A stretch of 64,000 bases of DNA from JADCCX01 sp051649305 (GCA_051649305.1 JBOFGV010000110.1:9006-73005), one strand, 5' to 3'. Positions 17,735 through 25,937 are shown, numbered from the stretch's first letter. Notes: a model not told the origin generated them from the sequence alone. A program made the numbers and translations.

Positions 17735-19198
17735 ATGACCAAACCCATCCTCATCCGTGGTGGCACTGTCATCAACCACGATCACTCAGCCCGCGCTGAT
17801 GTGCTAATTGACGGCGGCAAAATCATTGCCGTTGGCGAGAACCTTGCCCGCAGTGCCGGAGCCGAGGTTATTGATGCCGGTGGCTGCGATATCATGCCTG
17901 GCGGCATTGATCCGCACACCCATATGGAACTGATGTTCATGGGCACGGTGTCAGCCGATGATTTTGAATGGGGCACCAAGGCTGCGCTTTCGGGCGGCAC
18001 AACGATGATCGTGGATTTCTGCATTCCGGCCCCCGGCGCATCCATGCTGGCCGCCTACAAGGACTGGCGGGCAAAAGCCACCAAGTCAGCCGCTGACTAC
18101 AGCTTCCACATGGCGGTCACATCCTGGTCGAAACAGGTTTTCGACGAGATGGAAACCCTGGTAAAAACCTGCGGCATCAACAGCTTCAAGCACTTCATGG
18201 CCTACAAGGGCGCTTTGATGGTGAATGATGACGAGCTCTACAATTCCTTCTCGCGCTGTGCTGCCCTTGGTGCCCTCCCTATGGTGCATGCCGAGAACGG
18301 CGATGTGGTGTTTCGCCTGCAGGAGCAGTTGATGGCAAAAGGTGCCACCGGCCCTGAAAACCACGCTTATTCCCGCCCGCCGGAAGTGGAGGGTGAAGCT
18401 ACCAACCGCGCCATCATGATTGCCGACATGGCGGGTTGCCCGCTTTATGTGGTGCACACCTCCTGCCGGGATTCGCATGAGGCCATTGCCCGCGCCCGTG
18501 CTGCCGGCAAGCGTGTCTACGGCGAACCGCTGATCCAGCATCTCGTGCTTGATGAAGACGAGTATCGCAACAAGGACTGGGATTATGCCGCGCGCCGCGT
18601 GATGTCGCCGCCTTTCCGCCCGAAGAAACATCAAGATTCACTCTGGGCCGGTTTGCAGGCAGGCTCCCTGCAGGTGGTGGCCACGGACCATTGCTCGTTC
18701 ACGACAGAACAGAAGCGCTCTGGCCTGAACGATTTCCGCCTCATCCCCAACGGCACAGGCGGGCTTGAAGACCGCATGCCAGTGCTGTGGACATCGGGCG
18801 TCAACACCGGACGGCTCACCAAGGAAGAGTTTGTGGCGGTCACCTCCACCAACATCGCGCGCATCCTCAACATCTTCCCCCGCAAGGGTGCAGTTGTAGC
18901 TGGAGCCGACGCCGATATCGTGATCTGGGATCCAAAGGCCAGCAAGAAAATCACGGCAAAAAAGCAGGTCAGCCGCATCGACTATAACGTGTTTGAAGGC
19001 TTCAAGTGCACTGGCGCACCGTGGATCACGATCAGTGGCGGGCGCATCGCCTGGAAAGACGGTGATCTGCGTGCAGCTGCTGGCGATGGCCGGTTTGTTG
19101 AACGGCCAGCCTTCCCGGCTGTCCACACCGCCAATGCGACTTGGAAAGAGCTTTCAGCACCCAAGCCTGTGCAACGGACAATGGATTTCGTGCCTTGA
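17735..19198 (+). CDS. hydA: Dihydropyrimidinase (D-hydantoinase)
   Basis: Hydrolyses the ring of 5,6-dihydrouracil or dihydrothymine to N-carbamoyl-beta-alanine or its methyl form, step two of reductive pyrimidine breakdown; many members also open hydantoins. The 487-residue cytoplasmic enzyme has every binuclear zinc ligand of the amidohydrolase family: H61 and H63 (GIDPHTHMEL), the lysine to be carboxylated K158 (FMAYKG), H185 (VHAENGD), H241 (VVHTS) and D318 (ATDHCSF). A ribosome-binding site GAGGAAC precedes the ATG. The third-step enzyme lies 700 bases on, beyond higBA. No dihydropyrimidine dehydrogenase (step one) is seen in this window. Confidence 0.93.
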   Translation: MTKPILIRGGTVINHDHSARADVLIDGGKIIAVGENLARSAGAEVIDAGGCDIMPGGIDPHTHMELMFMGTVSADDFEWGTKAALSGGTTMIVDFCIPAPGASMLAAYKDWRAKATKSAADYSFHMAVTSWSKQVFDEMETLVKTCGINSFKHFMAYKGALMVNDDELYNSFSRCAALGALPMVHAENGDVVFRLQEQLMAKGATGPENHAYSRPPEVEGEATNRAIMIADMAGCPLYVVHTSCRDSHEAIARARAAGKRVYGEPLIQHLVLDEDEYRNKDWDYAARRVMSPPFRPKKHQDSLWAGLQAGSLQVVATDHCSFTTEQKRSGLNDFRLIPNGTGGLEDRMPVLWTSGVNTGRLTKEEFVAVTSTNIARILNIFPRKGAVVAGADADIVIWDPKASKKITAKKQVSRIDYNVFEGFKCTGAPWITISGGRIAWKDGDLRAAAGDGRFVERPAFPAVHTANATWKELSAPKPVQRTMDFVP

Positions 19199-19204
19199 GC
19201 CTGA

Positions 19205-19579
19205 TCAGGCGGCGCGCTTCAAGGGTTCGATCTTCAGAAGATCGTCGCCAACAGCCTCTTTGGCAATCAACATTTCGTAGCGCTTCTGAAGATTTAGCCA
19301 GAAATCTGGGCTCATCGCAAAAAAGCGGGCCAGCCTGAGAGCTGTATCAGCCGAAATGCCCAGTTCGCCGCGCACGATCCTCTCAATGCGGGTTCGTGGC
19401 ACACGGCAGGCCTTGGCCACCTGCCCTGCCGACAATCCAAGCGGTTCCATGAACTCCTCTTCCAGTATTTCCCCCGGATGAACGGGTGAAAATTTTCCGA
19501 TGATCTCGACACCATCCTCAATGATGGGTGGATCATATTCAGTGATAATCCGTGATCTCGACATCGTCGACTCCATCAT
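19205..19579 (-). CDS. higA: HigA-family antitoxin (addiction module, XRE-type HTH)
   Basis: A 124-residue DNA-binding antitoxin. Its core matches the HigA/VapI family: VHPGEILEEEFMEPLGLS, then a Cro/C1-type helix-turn-helix AGQVAKACRVPRTRIERIV, and the family tail ADTALRLARFFAMSPDFWLNL. An N-terminal extension of about 30 residues precedes the core. The ATG at 19579 follows AGGTGG; a second ATG is adjacent, and a third at 19564 is possible. It overlaps the 3' end of higB by 41 bases. HigA proteins bind their toxin and repress the shared promoter. The gene lies between hydA and hyuC on the opposite strand. Confidence 0.9.
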   Translation of the reverse strand: MMESTMSRSRIITEYDPPIIEDGVEIIGKFSPVHPGEILEEEFMEPLGLSAGQVAKACRVPRTRIERIVRGELGISADTALRLARFFAMSPDFWLNLQKRYEMLIAKEAVGDDLLKIEPLKRAA

Positions 19580-19871
19580 TGTTCCACCTGAAGCATATGC
19601 GGAACTGGTTATTGATCCTGATGCTGTTCTGTCCCTTGCGGTCACCTCCCAACAGTTCCAACTGGTTACCTGGCGGATCCATCAGTGACTCAAGGGTTGG
19701 AGCAGCATCCAACAGCTCTAGCTTTTTTCGCGCTCGGGCAAATATCTGGGGTGGAAACCCTTTGGGCTGCTTGCCGTCAAATACTGCCTTGGTCACTTTG
19801 TCCTTGAAGCTTCGGATCGTCCAGGTATTGTATCGGAAAGCGATACGCTTCACAAGTAATTTGTATCGCAT
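19539..19871 (-). CDS. higB: HigB-family toxin (RelE/ParE superfamily)
   Basis: A ribosome-dependent mRNA-cleaving toxin in characterised relatives. The recognisable protein starts IRSFKDKVTKAVFDG and ends FRICFRWNNDGVDDVEITDYH, including the core RARKKLELLDAA and GNQLELLGGDRKGQNSIRIN. Typical HigB length is about 92-93 residues. The coordinates use the only ATG (19871), giving 110 residues. That start lies inside an operator-like palindrome, and a good promoter sits within the first 15 codons. The family-like start would be codon 19820-19818, which is ACG, not ATG. So the toxin may start at ACG, at GTG 19853, or have lost its start. Confidence 0.8.
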   Translation of the reverse strand: MRYKLLVKRIAFRYNTWTIRSFKDKVTKAVFDGKQPKGFPPQIFARARKKLELLDAAPTLESLMDPPGNQLELLGGDRKGQNSIRINNQFRICFRWNNDGVDDVEITDYH

Positions 19872-19880
19872 TGCGATACA
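19827..19880 (-). promoter_or_regulatory. higBA promoter with two operator palindromes
   Basis: On the minus strand a -35 box TTGTGA (19855-19850) and a -10 box TACAAT (19832-19827) are 17 bases apart. Palindrome B, TGTATCGGAAAGCGATACG (19829-19847), covers the -10 box and spacer. Palindrome A, TGTATCGCATTGCGATACA (19862-19880), is perfect and lies just upstream of the -35 box. Their centres are 33 bases apart, about three helical turns. This is the arrangement expected for HigA autorepression. Site A also ends 16 bases before the hyuC ATG on the other strand. Confidence 0.7.
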
Positions 19881-19896
19881 TCAAGGGACACCCCCC

Positions 19897-21144
19897 ATGA
19901 CCACGCTCCCCAACCTCGTCATCAACCCGCAGCGCCTGTGGGATAGCCTGATGGAGACCGCCAAGTTCGGGGCCAATGAAAAAGGCGGCATCAAGCGCCT
20001 CACGTTGTCAGATGAAGACAAGCAGGTGCGTGACTGGTTCACCCGCGCCTGCGAGGCTGTGGGCTGCACCGTGGCGGTGGATGATTGCGGCAACATGTTT
20101 GCCCGCCGCCCCGGCAAGCGCAACGATCTTGATCCCATCTGCATGGGCTCGCATCTCGACACACAACCGACCGGTGGCAAGTTTGACGGTGTGCTGGGCG
20201 TGCTCGGCGCGCTGGAAGTCCTGCGCACCATGCATGATATGGGCTATGAGACAAATGCGCCCATCGAGGTTGTGAACTGGACCAATGAGGAAGGCGCACG
20301 CTACGCCCCCGCCATGCTGGCGTCGGGCGTTTTCGCAGGCGCGTTCAGCCGGGACTATTGCTATGCCCGCGAGGACCGCGACGGCAAACGCTTCGATACG
20401 GAACTGGAGCGTATCGGCTATAAAGGCGCTGAACCTGTGGGCCGCCGCAAGATTGGCGCGATGTTTGAACTGCACATCGAGCAAGGGCCTATTCTGGAAG
20501 CGGAGAACACCATGATCGGCGTCGTCACCGGCGTGCAGGGTGTGCGCTGGTATGAGGTGAATGTGTGCGGACAATCCGCCCATACCGGGGCCACACCCAT
20601 GCACCTGCGCAAGAACGCGCTGCTGGGTGCTGCCCGCATGGTGGAGGCAATCAACGCCATTGCGCTCGCCCATGCGCCCCACGGTGTGGCAACCGTTGGC
20701 CTGATGGAAGTTCAGCCCAATTCGCGCAATGTTGTGCCCGGCGATGTCTTCTTCTGCATTGACCTGCGCCATCCTGATGAAGCTGTGCTCGACAGGATGG
20801 AAGCCGCCATGCGCGAAGCCCTGCCCAAGGTGATGGAGCCACTGGGCCTCAGCTTTGATGAGAAATGCATCTGGTCAAATGCCGCAGTGCGCTTTCACCC
20901 GGAGTTGATCGACTGCGTGCGCAAGGGTGCGGCGAAGTCCGGCTATGGCACGCGCGACATCGTGTCAGGTGCGGGCCACGACGCCGCTTACATCGCGCGG
21001 GTAGCACCCACGACGATGATCTTTGTGCCTTGTGCAGGCGGTGTCAGCCACAATGAGGCGGAATCCACTTCGTTTGATGAATGCGGTGCGGGCACACAGG
21101 TGCTGCTGGAAGCCGTGCTGGAGTATGACCAGCGCTTTGCGTGA
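19897..21144 (+). CDS. hyuC: Zn-dependent amidohydrolase: beta-ureidopropionase / N-carbamoyl-amino-acid hydrolase type
   Basis: An M20-family hydrolase that removes the carbamoyl group from N-carbamoyl-beta-alanine or N-carbamoyl amino acids, releasing CO2 and ammonia. The 415-residue protein has the zinc ligands in GSHLDTQ (H86, D88), the bridging Asp in GGKFDG (D97) and the catalytic Glu in WTNEEGARY (E131-E132). It also has FELHIEQGP, the dimerisation motif GQSAHTGATPM and the late GAGHDAAYIA. The ATG at 19897 gives the standard length and follows AAGGGA; an open frame reaching back to 19552 runs antisense through higB. With hydA upstream, the beta-alanine-forming step of pyrimidine catabolism is the most likely role. 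Confidence 0.9.
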   Translation: MTTLPNLVINPQRLWDSLMETAKFGANEKGGIKRLTLSDEDKQVRDWFTRACEAVGCTVAVDDCGNMFARRPGKRNDLDPICMGSHLDTQPTGGKFDGVLGVLGALEVLRTMHDMGYETNAPIEVVNWTNEEGARYAPAMLASGVFAGAFSRDYCYAREDRDGKRFDTELERIGYKGAEPVGRRKIGAMFELHIEQGPILEAENTMIGVVTGVQGVRWYEVNVCGQSAHTGATPMHLRKNALLGAARMVEAINAIALAHAPHGVATVGLMEVQPNSRNVVPGDVFFCIDLRHPDEAVLDRMEAAMREALPKVMEPLGLSFDEKCIWSNAAVRFHPELIDCVRKGAAKSGYGTRDIVSGAGHDAAYIARVAPTTMIFVPCAGGVSHNEAESTSFDECGAGTQVLLEAVLEYDQRFA

Positions 21145-21157
21145 GGGGTAGTGCGCG

Positions 21158-21199
21158 GTTTCAACAGTTTGGCTTGAAATCAGTTTGAACTGTTGAAAC
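21158..21199. repeat. Perfect 12-bp inverted repeat after hyuC
   Basis: GTTTCAACAGTT (21158-21169) and AACTGTTGAAAC (21188-21199) are perfect reverse complements around an 18-base loop. It begins 14 bases after the hyuC stop and ends about 120 bases before the ParD start. No run of T follows on the plus strand, so it is not a classical terminator. It could act as an mRNA 3' stem or as a regulator site. Confidence 0.6.
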
Positions 21200-21319
21200 A
21201 TGTAGACCTTGCCGCATATCGGTTTCAGTCTTCAAAGGAAGCAGACCGAGCAATGCAATTGCACTTTCTTGCACCCGGATGCATTCTATTGTACTGGCCA
21301 TACAGAAAGGACGGTCGAC

Positions 21320-21559
21320 ATGCCTTCCGTTACGCTTCGCATTGAAAAGCCTGAATTGCTTGATCGCCTCGACCAGCTTGCGGCATCCACGGATCGCTCG
21401 CGCAACTGGCTGCTGAACCGCGCGTTTGAAGACTATCTTGCCTTGCAGGAATGGCAGATCGGCAAAATCGAAGCGGGCATCGCTGCGGCTGATGCAGGCG
21501 ATTTTGCGTCCGATGATGAAGTCGAAGCAATTTTCGCTGCCCACGAGCGCCCTGCATGA
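21320..21559 (+). CDS. parD: ParD/CopG-family antitoxin (ribbon-helix-helix)
   Basis: A 79-residue antitoxin. The N-terminal ribbon-helix-helix (PSVTLRIEKPELLDRLDQL, then STDRSRNWLLNRAFEDYL) binds DNA as a dimer in this family. The acidic C-terminal tail (GIAAADAGDFASDDEVEAIF) would wrap the toxin. The ATG at 21320 follows AGAAAGGA and is preferred over an open frame reaching 21209. Its stop overlaps the toxin start as ATGA, so the pair is coupled. Upstream, TTGCAC near 21256 followed by TATTGT is a possible promoter. Confidence 0.88.
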   Translation: MPSVTLRIEKPELLDRLDQLAASTDRSRNWLLNRAFEDYLALQEWQIGKIEAGIAAADAGDFASDDEVEAIFAAHERPA

Positions 21560-21840
21560 GGTTGCGCTGGACGCGCCCGGCGCTTCGCGATCTCGATACC
21601 ATCGGCAGATACCTCGCAAGCCATGATCCAAAAGCTGCGTCGCGGATTATCCTGAGGGTGCGCGATTCCTGTCAACAGCTGACGGCCCATCCCGAAAGCG
21701 GTAGGGCCGGTCGCGTCCCCGGCACCCGCGAACTGGTGGTCAATGGCACACCCTATATTGTTCCCTACCGCGTGCGGGAGAGTGATGTGGAATTGCTTGC
21801 GGTTTTCCATGGTGCCCGCCGCTGGCCGGAGGAGTTTTGA
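21556..21840 (+). CDS. parE: ParE-family toxin
   Basis: A 94-residue toxin of the RelE/ParE superfamily. The pattern RPALRDLDTIGRYLASHDP is followed by QQLTAHPESGRAGRVPGTRE, then the beta-strand core LVVNGTPYIVPYRV and the C-terminal VFHGARRWP. Studied ParE proteins block DNA gyrase; it is notable that gyrB lies only about 1.2 kb away here. Inhibition by the antitoxin encoded just upstream is expected. The module looks intact. Confidence 0.9.
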   Translation: MRLRWTRPALRDLDTIGRYLASHDPKAASRIILRVRDSCQQLTAHPESGRAGRVPGTRELVVNGTPYIVPYRVRESDVELLAVFHGARRWPEEF

Positions 21841-21882
21841 GGTTGGTGGGGCAGAGTGCGGATTTCTGCCACTTTGTTGAGT

Positions 21883-22064
21883 GACTTGCACAGGGTTTGT
21901 GCGTCCTTCGAGACGCGCTTTTAGCGCTCCTCAGGATGAGGAAATTGGGAACTGGCAGCAATCCTCCGTTGTTTGGAGCTTTAAGGCTGACTGCAACACC
22001 AATCTCCTCATGCCGAGGAGGCGCAAAGCGCCGTCTCGAAGCACGCAGGATGCCCATGCAAGTC
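21883..22064. repeat. MITE-like inverted-repeat element
   Basis: A 182-base element with imperfect terminal inverted repeats of about 55 bases. The left arm runs GACTTGCACAGG ... CGTCCTTCGAGACGCGC ... CTCCTCAGGATGAGG (to about 21942). The right arm, read in reverse, gives GACTTGCATGGG ... CGTGCTTCGAGACGGCG ... CTCCTCGGCATGAGG. The middle (about 21943-22000) is unrelated. There is no coding sequence. It fills the gap between parE and the AbiJ remnant. It resembles the mosaic palindromic elements of Rhizobiales; family membership was not tested. Confidence 0.75.
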
Positions 22065-22106
22065 AGGACGGGCAATGTGTGGAAAGAATGAGAATTGCCT
22101 ATGGCG

Positions 22107-22993
22107 TTACTTTGCCTCAGCAACAGCCAACTTCTCTTTCTTCCGGCTCAGATAGCCAATGAACGCCGCACAGGCTGAAACAAAGAATATCGCTTCTTCC
22201 ATATCGACATTTGGCTTCTCGCCAAAAAGCGATGAATGTCGAATGCCTTTTTCTGCACTCGTGTACCCGTAGAGTTTTGTGAACGCGTCAAAAAGTGGTT
22301 TTTGCGCAGCCGATCCGTTCGAGAGGATGTTCAGTGCTGCAGAAAGAGTAGCATCTGACTTTCCTGAGAATTCCTTCGTGGCAGACTCCACTGCAGTGAT
22401 TGCCTCCCGGATTGTTCCAGCATGATCACCATTGTTTATACCATAAATGGCTTTTTGCATGTGGTCACGAGCACTTAGAAATGGCGACTGAAATACCCTA
22501 TCAATATCAGATTTTAGAGTACTTGCTTGAGTCTCATCTAAGATCGGAATAATAGTTTGTGTATTCAAATCAACACGATATGTGAATAAGGCTGGTCAAG
22601 CGCCTCAGATATATTCAGAATAATATTATCGCCTATGACAATATGTCTGATATAAAATTGCAGTATATCAAATATATCAATATAGTTTGCTTTTTTTATT
22701 ATTTCTAATAAATAATCAAGCCTACTATTGTTAATAAATAATTTTTGAATTTCACTCTTATACATAAATTTTGAATTCTCTAAATAGTAATCGATTATAA
22801 ATTCAAGATCTGCCATTCGAGTAATAGCACTATATGCCGTGCGGTCATCATAAACATAGTTGTAAATTGTATTTGATAGCCGCGACCTAAGTCTTTTGTC
22901 AATTTCACCCCATCTTAGAAAATCGGGATATTCAACCCTACCTTCTGCCTCAGCAAAGCTAACCTTCGTGCGATCCATGGCCCAACTACTCAC
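22107..22993 (-). pseudogene. AbiJ-type abortive-infection protein, broken by a frameshift
   Basis: Two overlapping frames make one family-like protein of about 295 residues. The N-terminal half (22565-22993) has the pattern WGEIDKRLRSRLSNTIYNYVY and ISEALDQPYS; the C-terminal half (22107-22568, opening at TTG) has YGINNGDHAGTIREAITAVE and LYGYTSAEKGIRHSSLF. These are the two regions I associate with AbiJ_NTD4 proteins and their helical HEPN-like tail. Restoring one base near 22583 gives PYSxYRVDLNTQTIIPI, which joins the halves smoothly. The first half is strikingly AT-rich compared with its neighbours, a sign of transfer. Its start (GTG 22993 or ATG 22978) touches the gyrB stop. Family assignment is by memory of motifs. 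Confidence 0.7.
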
Positions 22994-25485
22994 ACATCCA
23001 GATTTGCCACACTCAGCGCGTTCTCCTGAATGAACGCCCTGCGCGGCTCCACCACATCGCCCATGAGTTTGACGAAGATATCGTCCGCTTCATCCACTTC
23101 CTTGATCTTGACCTGCAGCAATGAACGCGCATTGCGGTCCAGCGTGGTTTCCCAGAGCTGGCCGGGGTTCATCTCGCCAAGGCCTTTGTAGCGCTGCAAA
23201 CGCACACCATCGGAACCTGACAGTTTGACTGCGTTGAACAAGGAGACGGGGCCATAAACCGCCGTGTCCTTGTTCTTGCGGTTGAAGATAGCGGGCTTGG
23301 CATAGGCTTCACCCAGAGAAGCCGCACGCTCGTTAAGCTTGCGGGCATCAACAGAATGCAGCAGCTGATGGTCGAGATGGATAACCTGCATAACACCGCG
23401 CACGGTACGCTTCAGCATGTACCCGCCGTCGGCCACCTCGCCGCTCCAGCCCTTTTCAAACTCGTCAGCCAATATATCAAGGCGCTTGGCTATGGCCGTC
23501 GCCATCTCGGGTGAGACGGCATCAGGCCTCAGCGCGCCGGCAACAGCCGCCTGCTCCACCGCCGTGCGGTCATAACGCGAATGCAACCCGTTGAGCACGG
23601 TGCGCACCAGATGCGCCTCGTCAATCAGCGCCTTCAGGTCAGCACCAGAACGATCACCCGAACCAACCCGCAGCACAGCGCCTTCAAGGCCACCGTCCAG
23701 GAGATATTCCTCATAGGCGCGCTCGTCTTTCAGGTAGACCTCCGTCTTTCCCTTGGCCGCCTTGTAGAGCGGCGGCTGTGCAATATAGACATAGCCGCGC
23801 TCGATCAGCTCCGGCATCTGGCGGAAGAAGAACGTCAGCAACAACGTGCGGATATGCGAACCGTCGACGTCAGCATCCGTCATGATGATGATCTTGTGAT
23901 AGCGCGTCTTGTCGGCGTTGAATTCCTCGCGGCCAATGCCCGTGCCCAGTGCCGTGATCAACGTGCCGATTTCCTGAGAGGACAGCATCTTGTCAAAGCG
24001 CGCGCGCTCGACGTTGAGGATCTTGCCACGCAGCGGGAGGATGGCCTGAAACTCGCGGTTGCGACCCTGCTTGGCGGAACCACCGGCCGAATCTCCCTCA
24101 ACCAGAAAGAGTTCGGATTTCGCGGGATCACGCTCCTGACAATCCGCCAATTTGCCGGGCAATGAGGCGATATCGAGCACACCCTTGCGGCGGGTCAGTT
24201 CGCGCGCCTTGCGGGCGGCTTCGCGCGCAGCAGCAGCTTCCACCACCTTGGTGACAATAAGCTTGGCTTCCGTCGGATGCTCTTCAAACCATGTGGCGAG
24301 GCGGTCGTTCAGCATGCTTTCGACCACGGGGCGCACTTCGGAGGAGACGAGCTTGTCCTTGGTCTGGCTGGAGAACTTCGGATCCGGAACCTTCACAGAA
24401 ACAATGGCAGTGAGGCCCTCGCGGCAATCATCGCCGGTGAGCTCCACCTTTTCCTTTTTGGCAATGCCCGAACGCTCGGCATAGCCGTTGACCTGCCGGG
24501 TCAATGCCCCACGGAAACCGGCAAGGTGCGTGCCGCCATCGCGTTGGGGAATGTTGTTGGTGAAGCACAGAACGCTCTCATGGTAGCTGTCGTTCCACCA
24601 CAGCGCCACCTCGATGCCGATACCGCTTTCTCCGCCTTCTTCCTGCGTGCGCATGACCATGACGGGTGTTTTCAGCAGGGGTGTCTTTGTTCTATCCAGA
24701 AAGCGAACGAAAGCTTCAAGGCCGCCTTCGTAGAAAAGCTCATCAACCTTGTTTTCGCCGTGACGGCGGTCGGTGAGTGTAATCCTGACACCAGAGTTGA
24801 GGAATGCCAGCTCACGCAAGCGGTGTTCCAGCGTTTTGTAGTCGAATTCCGTTACGCCGCTGAAGGTGGCTGCAATGCCATTTTCATCGAGCGTTTCCTT
24901 GCCAACCTTTTCGCCGATGGAGGGCAGAAAAGTGACCTCTGTGCCGCGCTTGCCATTGGATGGGGCAATAACGCGCAGCGGGTTCTGTGCCACGCCGTCA
25001 CGAAACTCCATTTCATGCGTCTGGCCATTCTGGTGGATGCGCAAGGTCAGCACCCGCGACAGCGCGTTGACGACGGATACGCCCACGCCGTGCAGACCGC
25101 CGGAGACCTTGTACGAGTTCTGGTCGAACTTGCCACCGGCATGCAGCTCGGTCATCACGATCTCGGCAGCGGAGCGCTTTGGCTCCTGATCGTCATCCTG
25201 CTTGACGGCTGTGGGAATGCCGCGCCCGTTGTCCGTCACGGTGCAGGAACCATCCTCGTTCAGCGTGACGGTGACTTCGGTGGCGTGGCCTGCCAATGCC
25301 TCGTCGATGGCGTTGTCCACCACCTCATAAATCATGTGGTGAAGGCCCGAGCCGTCATCGGTATCACCGATATACATGCCCGGCCGCTTGCGCACGGCAT
25401 CAAGCCCTTTCAGGACCTTGATGGAGTCTGCGCCATAGAGGTTTGGATCAGTGCCTTCAGGCGTCTGAGCTGCAGGTTCGGCCAT
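22990..25485 (-). CDS. gyrB: DNA gyrase subunit B
   Basis: The ATPase subunit of gyrase, which introduces negative supercoils with GyrA. The 831-residue protein has the full layout: GHKL ATPase motifs EVVDNAIDEAL (about residue 55), DNGRGIPT and GGLHGVGVSVVNALS; the transducer domain; and the TOPRIM domain with LVEGDSAGGSAKQGR and the metal-binding DADVDGSHI. The C-terminus ends at LDV. Length and an insertion of about 60 residues before the tail fit alphaproteobacterial GyrB. The usual dnaA-dnaN-recF neighbours are absent. The stop codon overlaps the start of the AbiJ remnant. Confidence 0.97.
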   Translation of the reverse strand: MAEPAAQTPEGTDPNLYGADSIKVLKGLDAVRKRPGMYIGDTDDGSGLHHMIYEVVDNAIDEALAGHATEVTVTLNEDGSCTVTDNGRGIPTAVKQDDDQEPKRSAAEIVMTELHAGGKFDQNSYKVSGGLHGVGVSVVNALSRVLTLRIHQNGQTHEMEFRDGVAQNPLRVIAPSNGKRGTEVTFLPSIGEKVGKETLDENGIAATFSGVTEFDYKTLEHRLRELAFLNSGVRITLTDRRHGENKVDELFYEGGLEAFVRFLDRTKTPLLKTPVMVMRTQEEGGESGIGIEVALWWNDSYHESVLCFTNNIPQRDGGTHLAGFRGALTRQVNGYAERSGIAKKEKVELTGDDCREGLTAIVSVKVPDPKFSSQTKDKLVSSEVRPVVESMLNDRLATWFEEHPTEAKLIVTKVVEAAAAREAARKARELTRRKGVLDIASLPGKLADCQERDPAKSELFLVEGDSAGGSAKQGRNREFQAILPLRGKILNVERARFDKMLSSQEIGTLITALGTGIGREEFNADKTRYHKIIIMTDADVDGSHIRTLLLTFFFRQMPELIERGYVYIAQPPLYKAAKGKTEVYLKDERAYEEYLLDGGLEGAVLRVGSGDRSGADLKALIDEAHLVRTVLNGLHSRYDRTAVEQAAVAGALRPDAVSPEMATAIAKRLDILADEFEKGWSGEVADGGYMLKRTVRGVMQVIHLDHQLLHSVDARKLNERAASLGEAYAKPAIFNRKNKDTAVYGPVSLFNAVKLSGSDGVRLQRYKGLGEMNPGQLWETTLDRNARSLLQVKIKEVDEADDIFVKLMGDVVEPRRAFIQENALSVANLDV

Positions 25486-25571
25486 ATCGGAACTATGCTT
25501 TCGCTGATTGATTCGTCAGCGAAAACTTTAGCCGCTTAACCCTTCAAAAGCACGGGTTTAATGCCCGGTTT

Positions 25572-25937
25572 TCAGTGACATACACGGACATATCGGTGGG
25601 TCCAGGTGTACTGGTCCACCCAGACGCGCTGGCGCTGCATGGCGCAGGCGGGCACATACTCCACATCAGGATAGCGCTCAAAATGACGGTAGTGCACGCG
25701 CGGGCGTGTATAGACAGGCTCTGGCTCCACATAGACGGGAGCCGGACGGGCGGAATTGATGATGGCACCGGCTGCCAGACCGCCAATCACGCCGCCGATA
25801 ACACCACCGGCGAGCGCCTCACCACCGTGGTGGCGACGCGGATAATACTGCGCATCGGCTGGCAACACAGCGGCTGCTGAGAAAAGCACTGCACCTGCAA
25901 GAGCCAGAGCGCTCTGGCGGAGTGATATGATCGTCAT
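25572..25937 (-). CDS. Exported glycine-zipper protein of unknown function
   Basis: A 121-residue protein with a signal peptide (about residues 1-29, ending VLPADA). A glycine-zipper segment GGVIGGVIGGLAAGAI follows, which often packs in membranes. The tail is rich in Tyr, Arg, His and Pro, with paired cysteines (PACAMQ and VRVCH). Small proteins of this look are frequent in Hyphomicrobiales but have no set role. It has its own intergenic space on both sides and is likely monocistronic. Confidence 0.75.
   Translation of the reverse strand: MTIISLRQSALALAGAVLFSAAAVLPADAQYYPRRHHGGEALAGGVIGGVIGGLAAGAIINSARPAPVYVEPEPVYTRPRVHYRHFERYPDVEYVPACAMQRQRVWVDQYTWTHRYVRVCH

Noticed and set aside
24277..25539. 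A 420-codon plus-strand frame opposite gyrB
   Set aside because: It mirrors conserved gyrB codons and has no domain pattern of its own.
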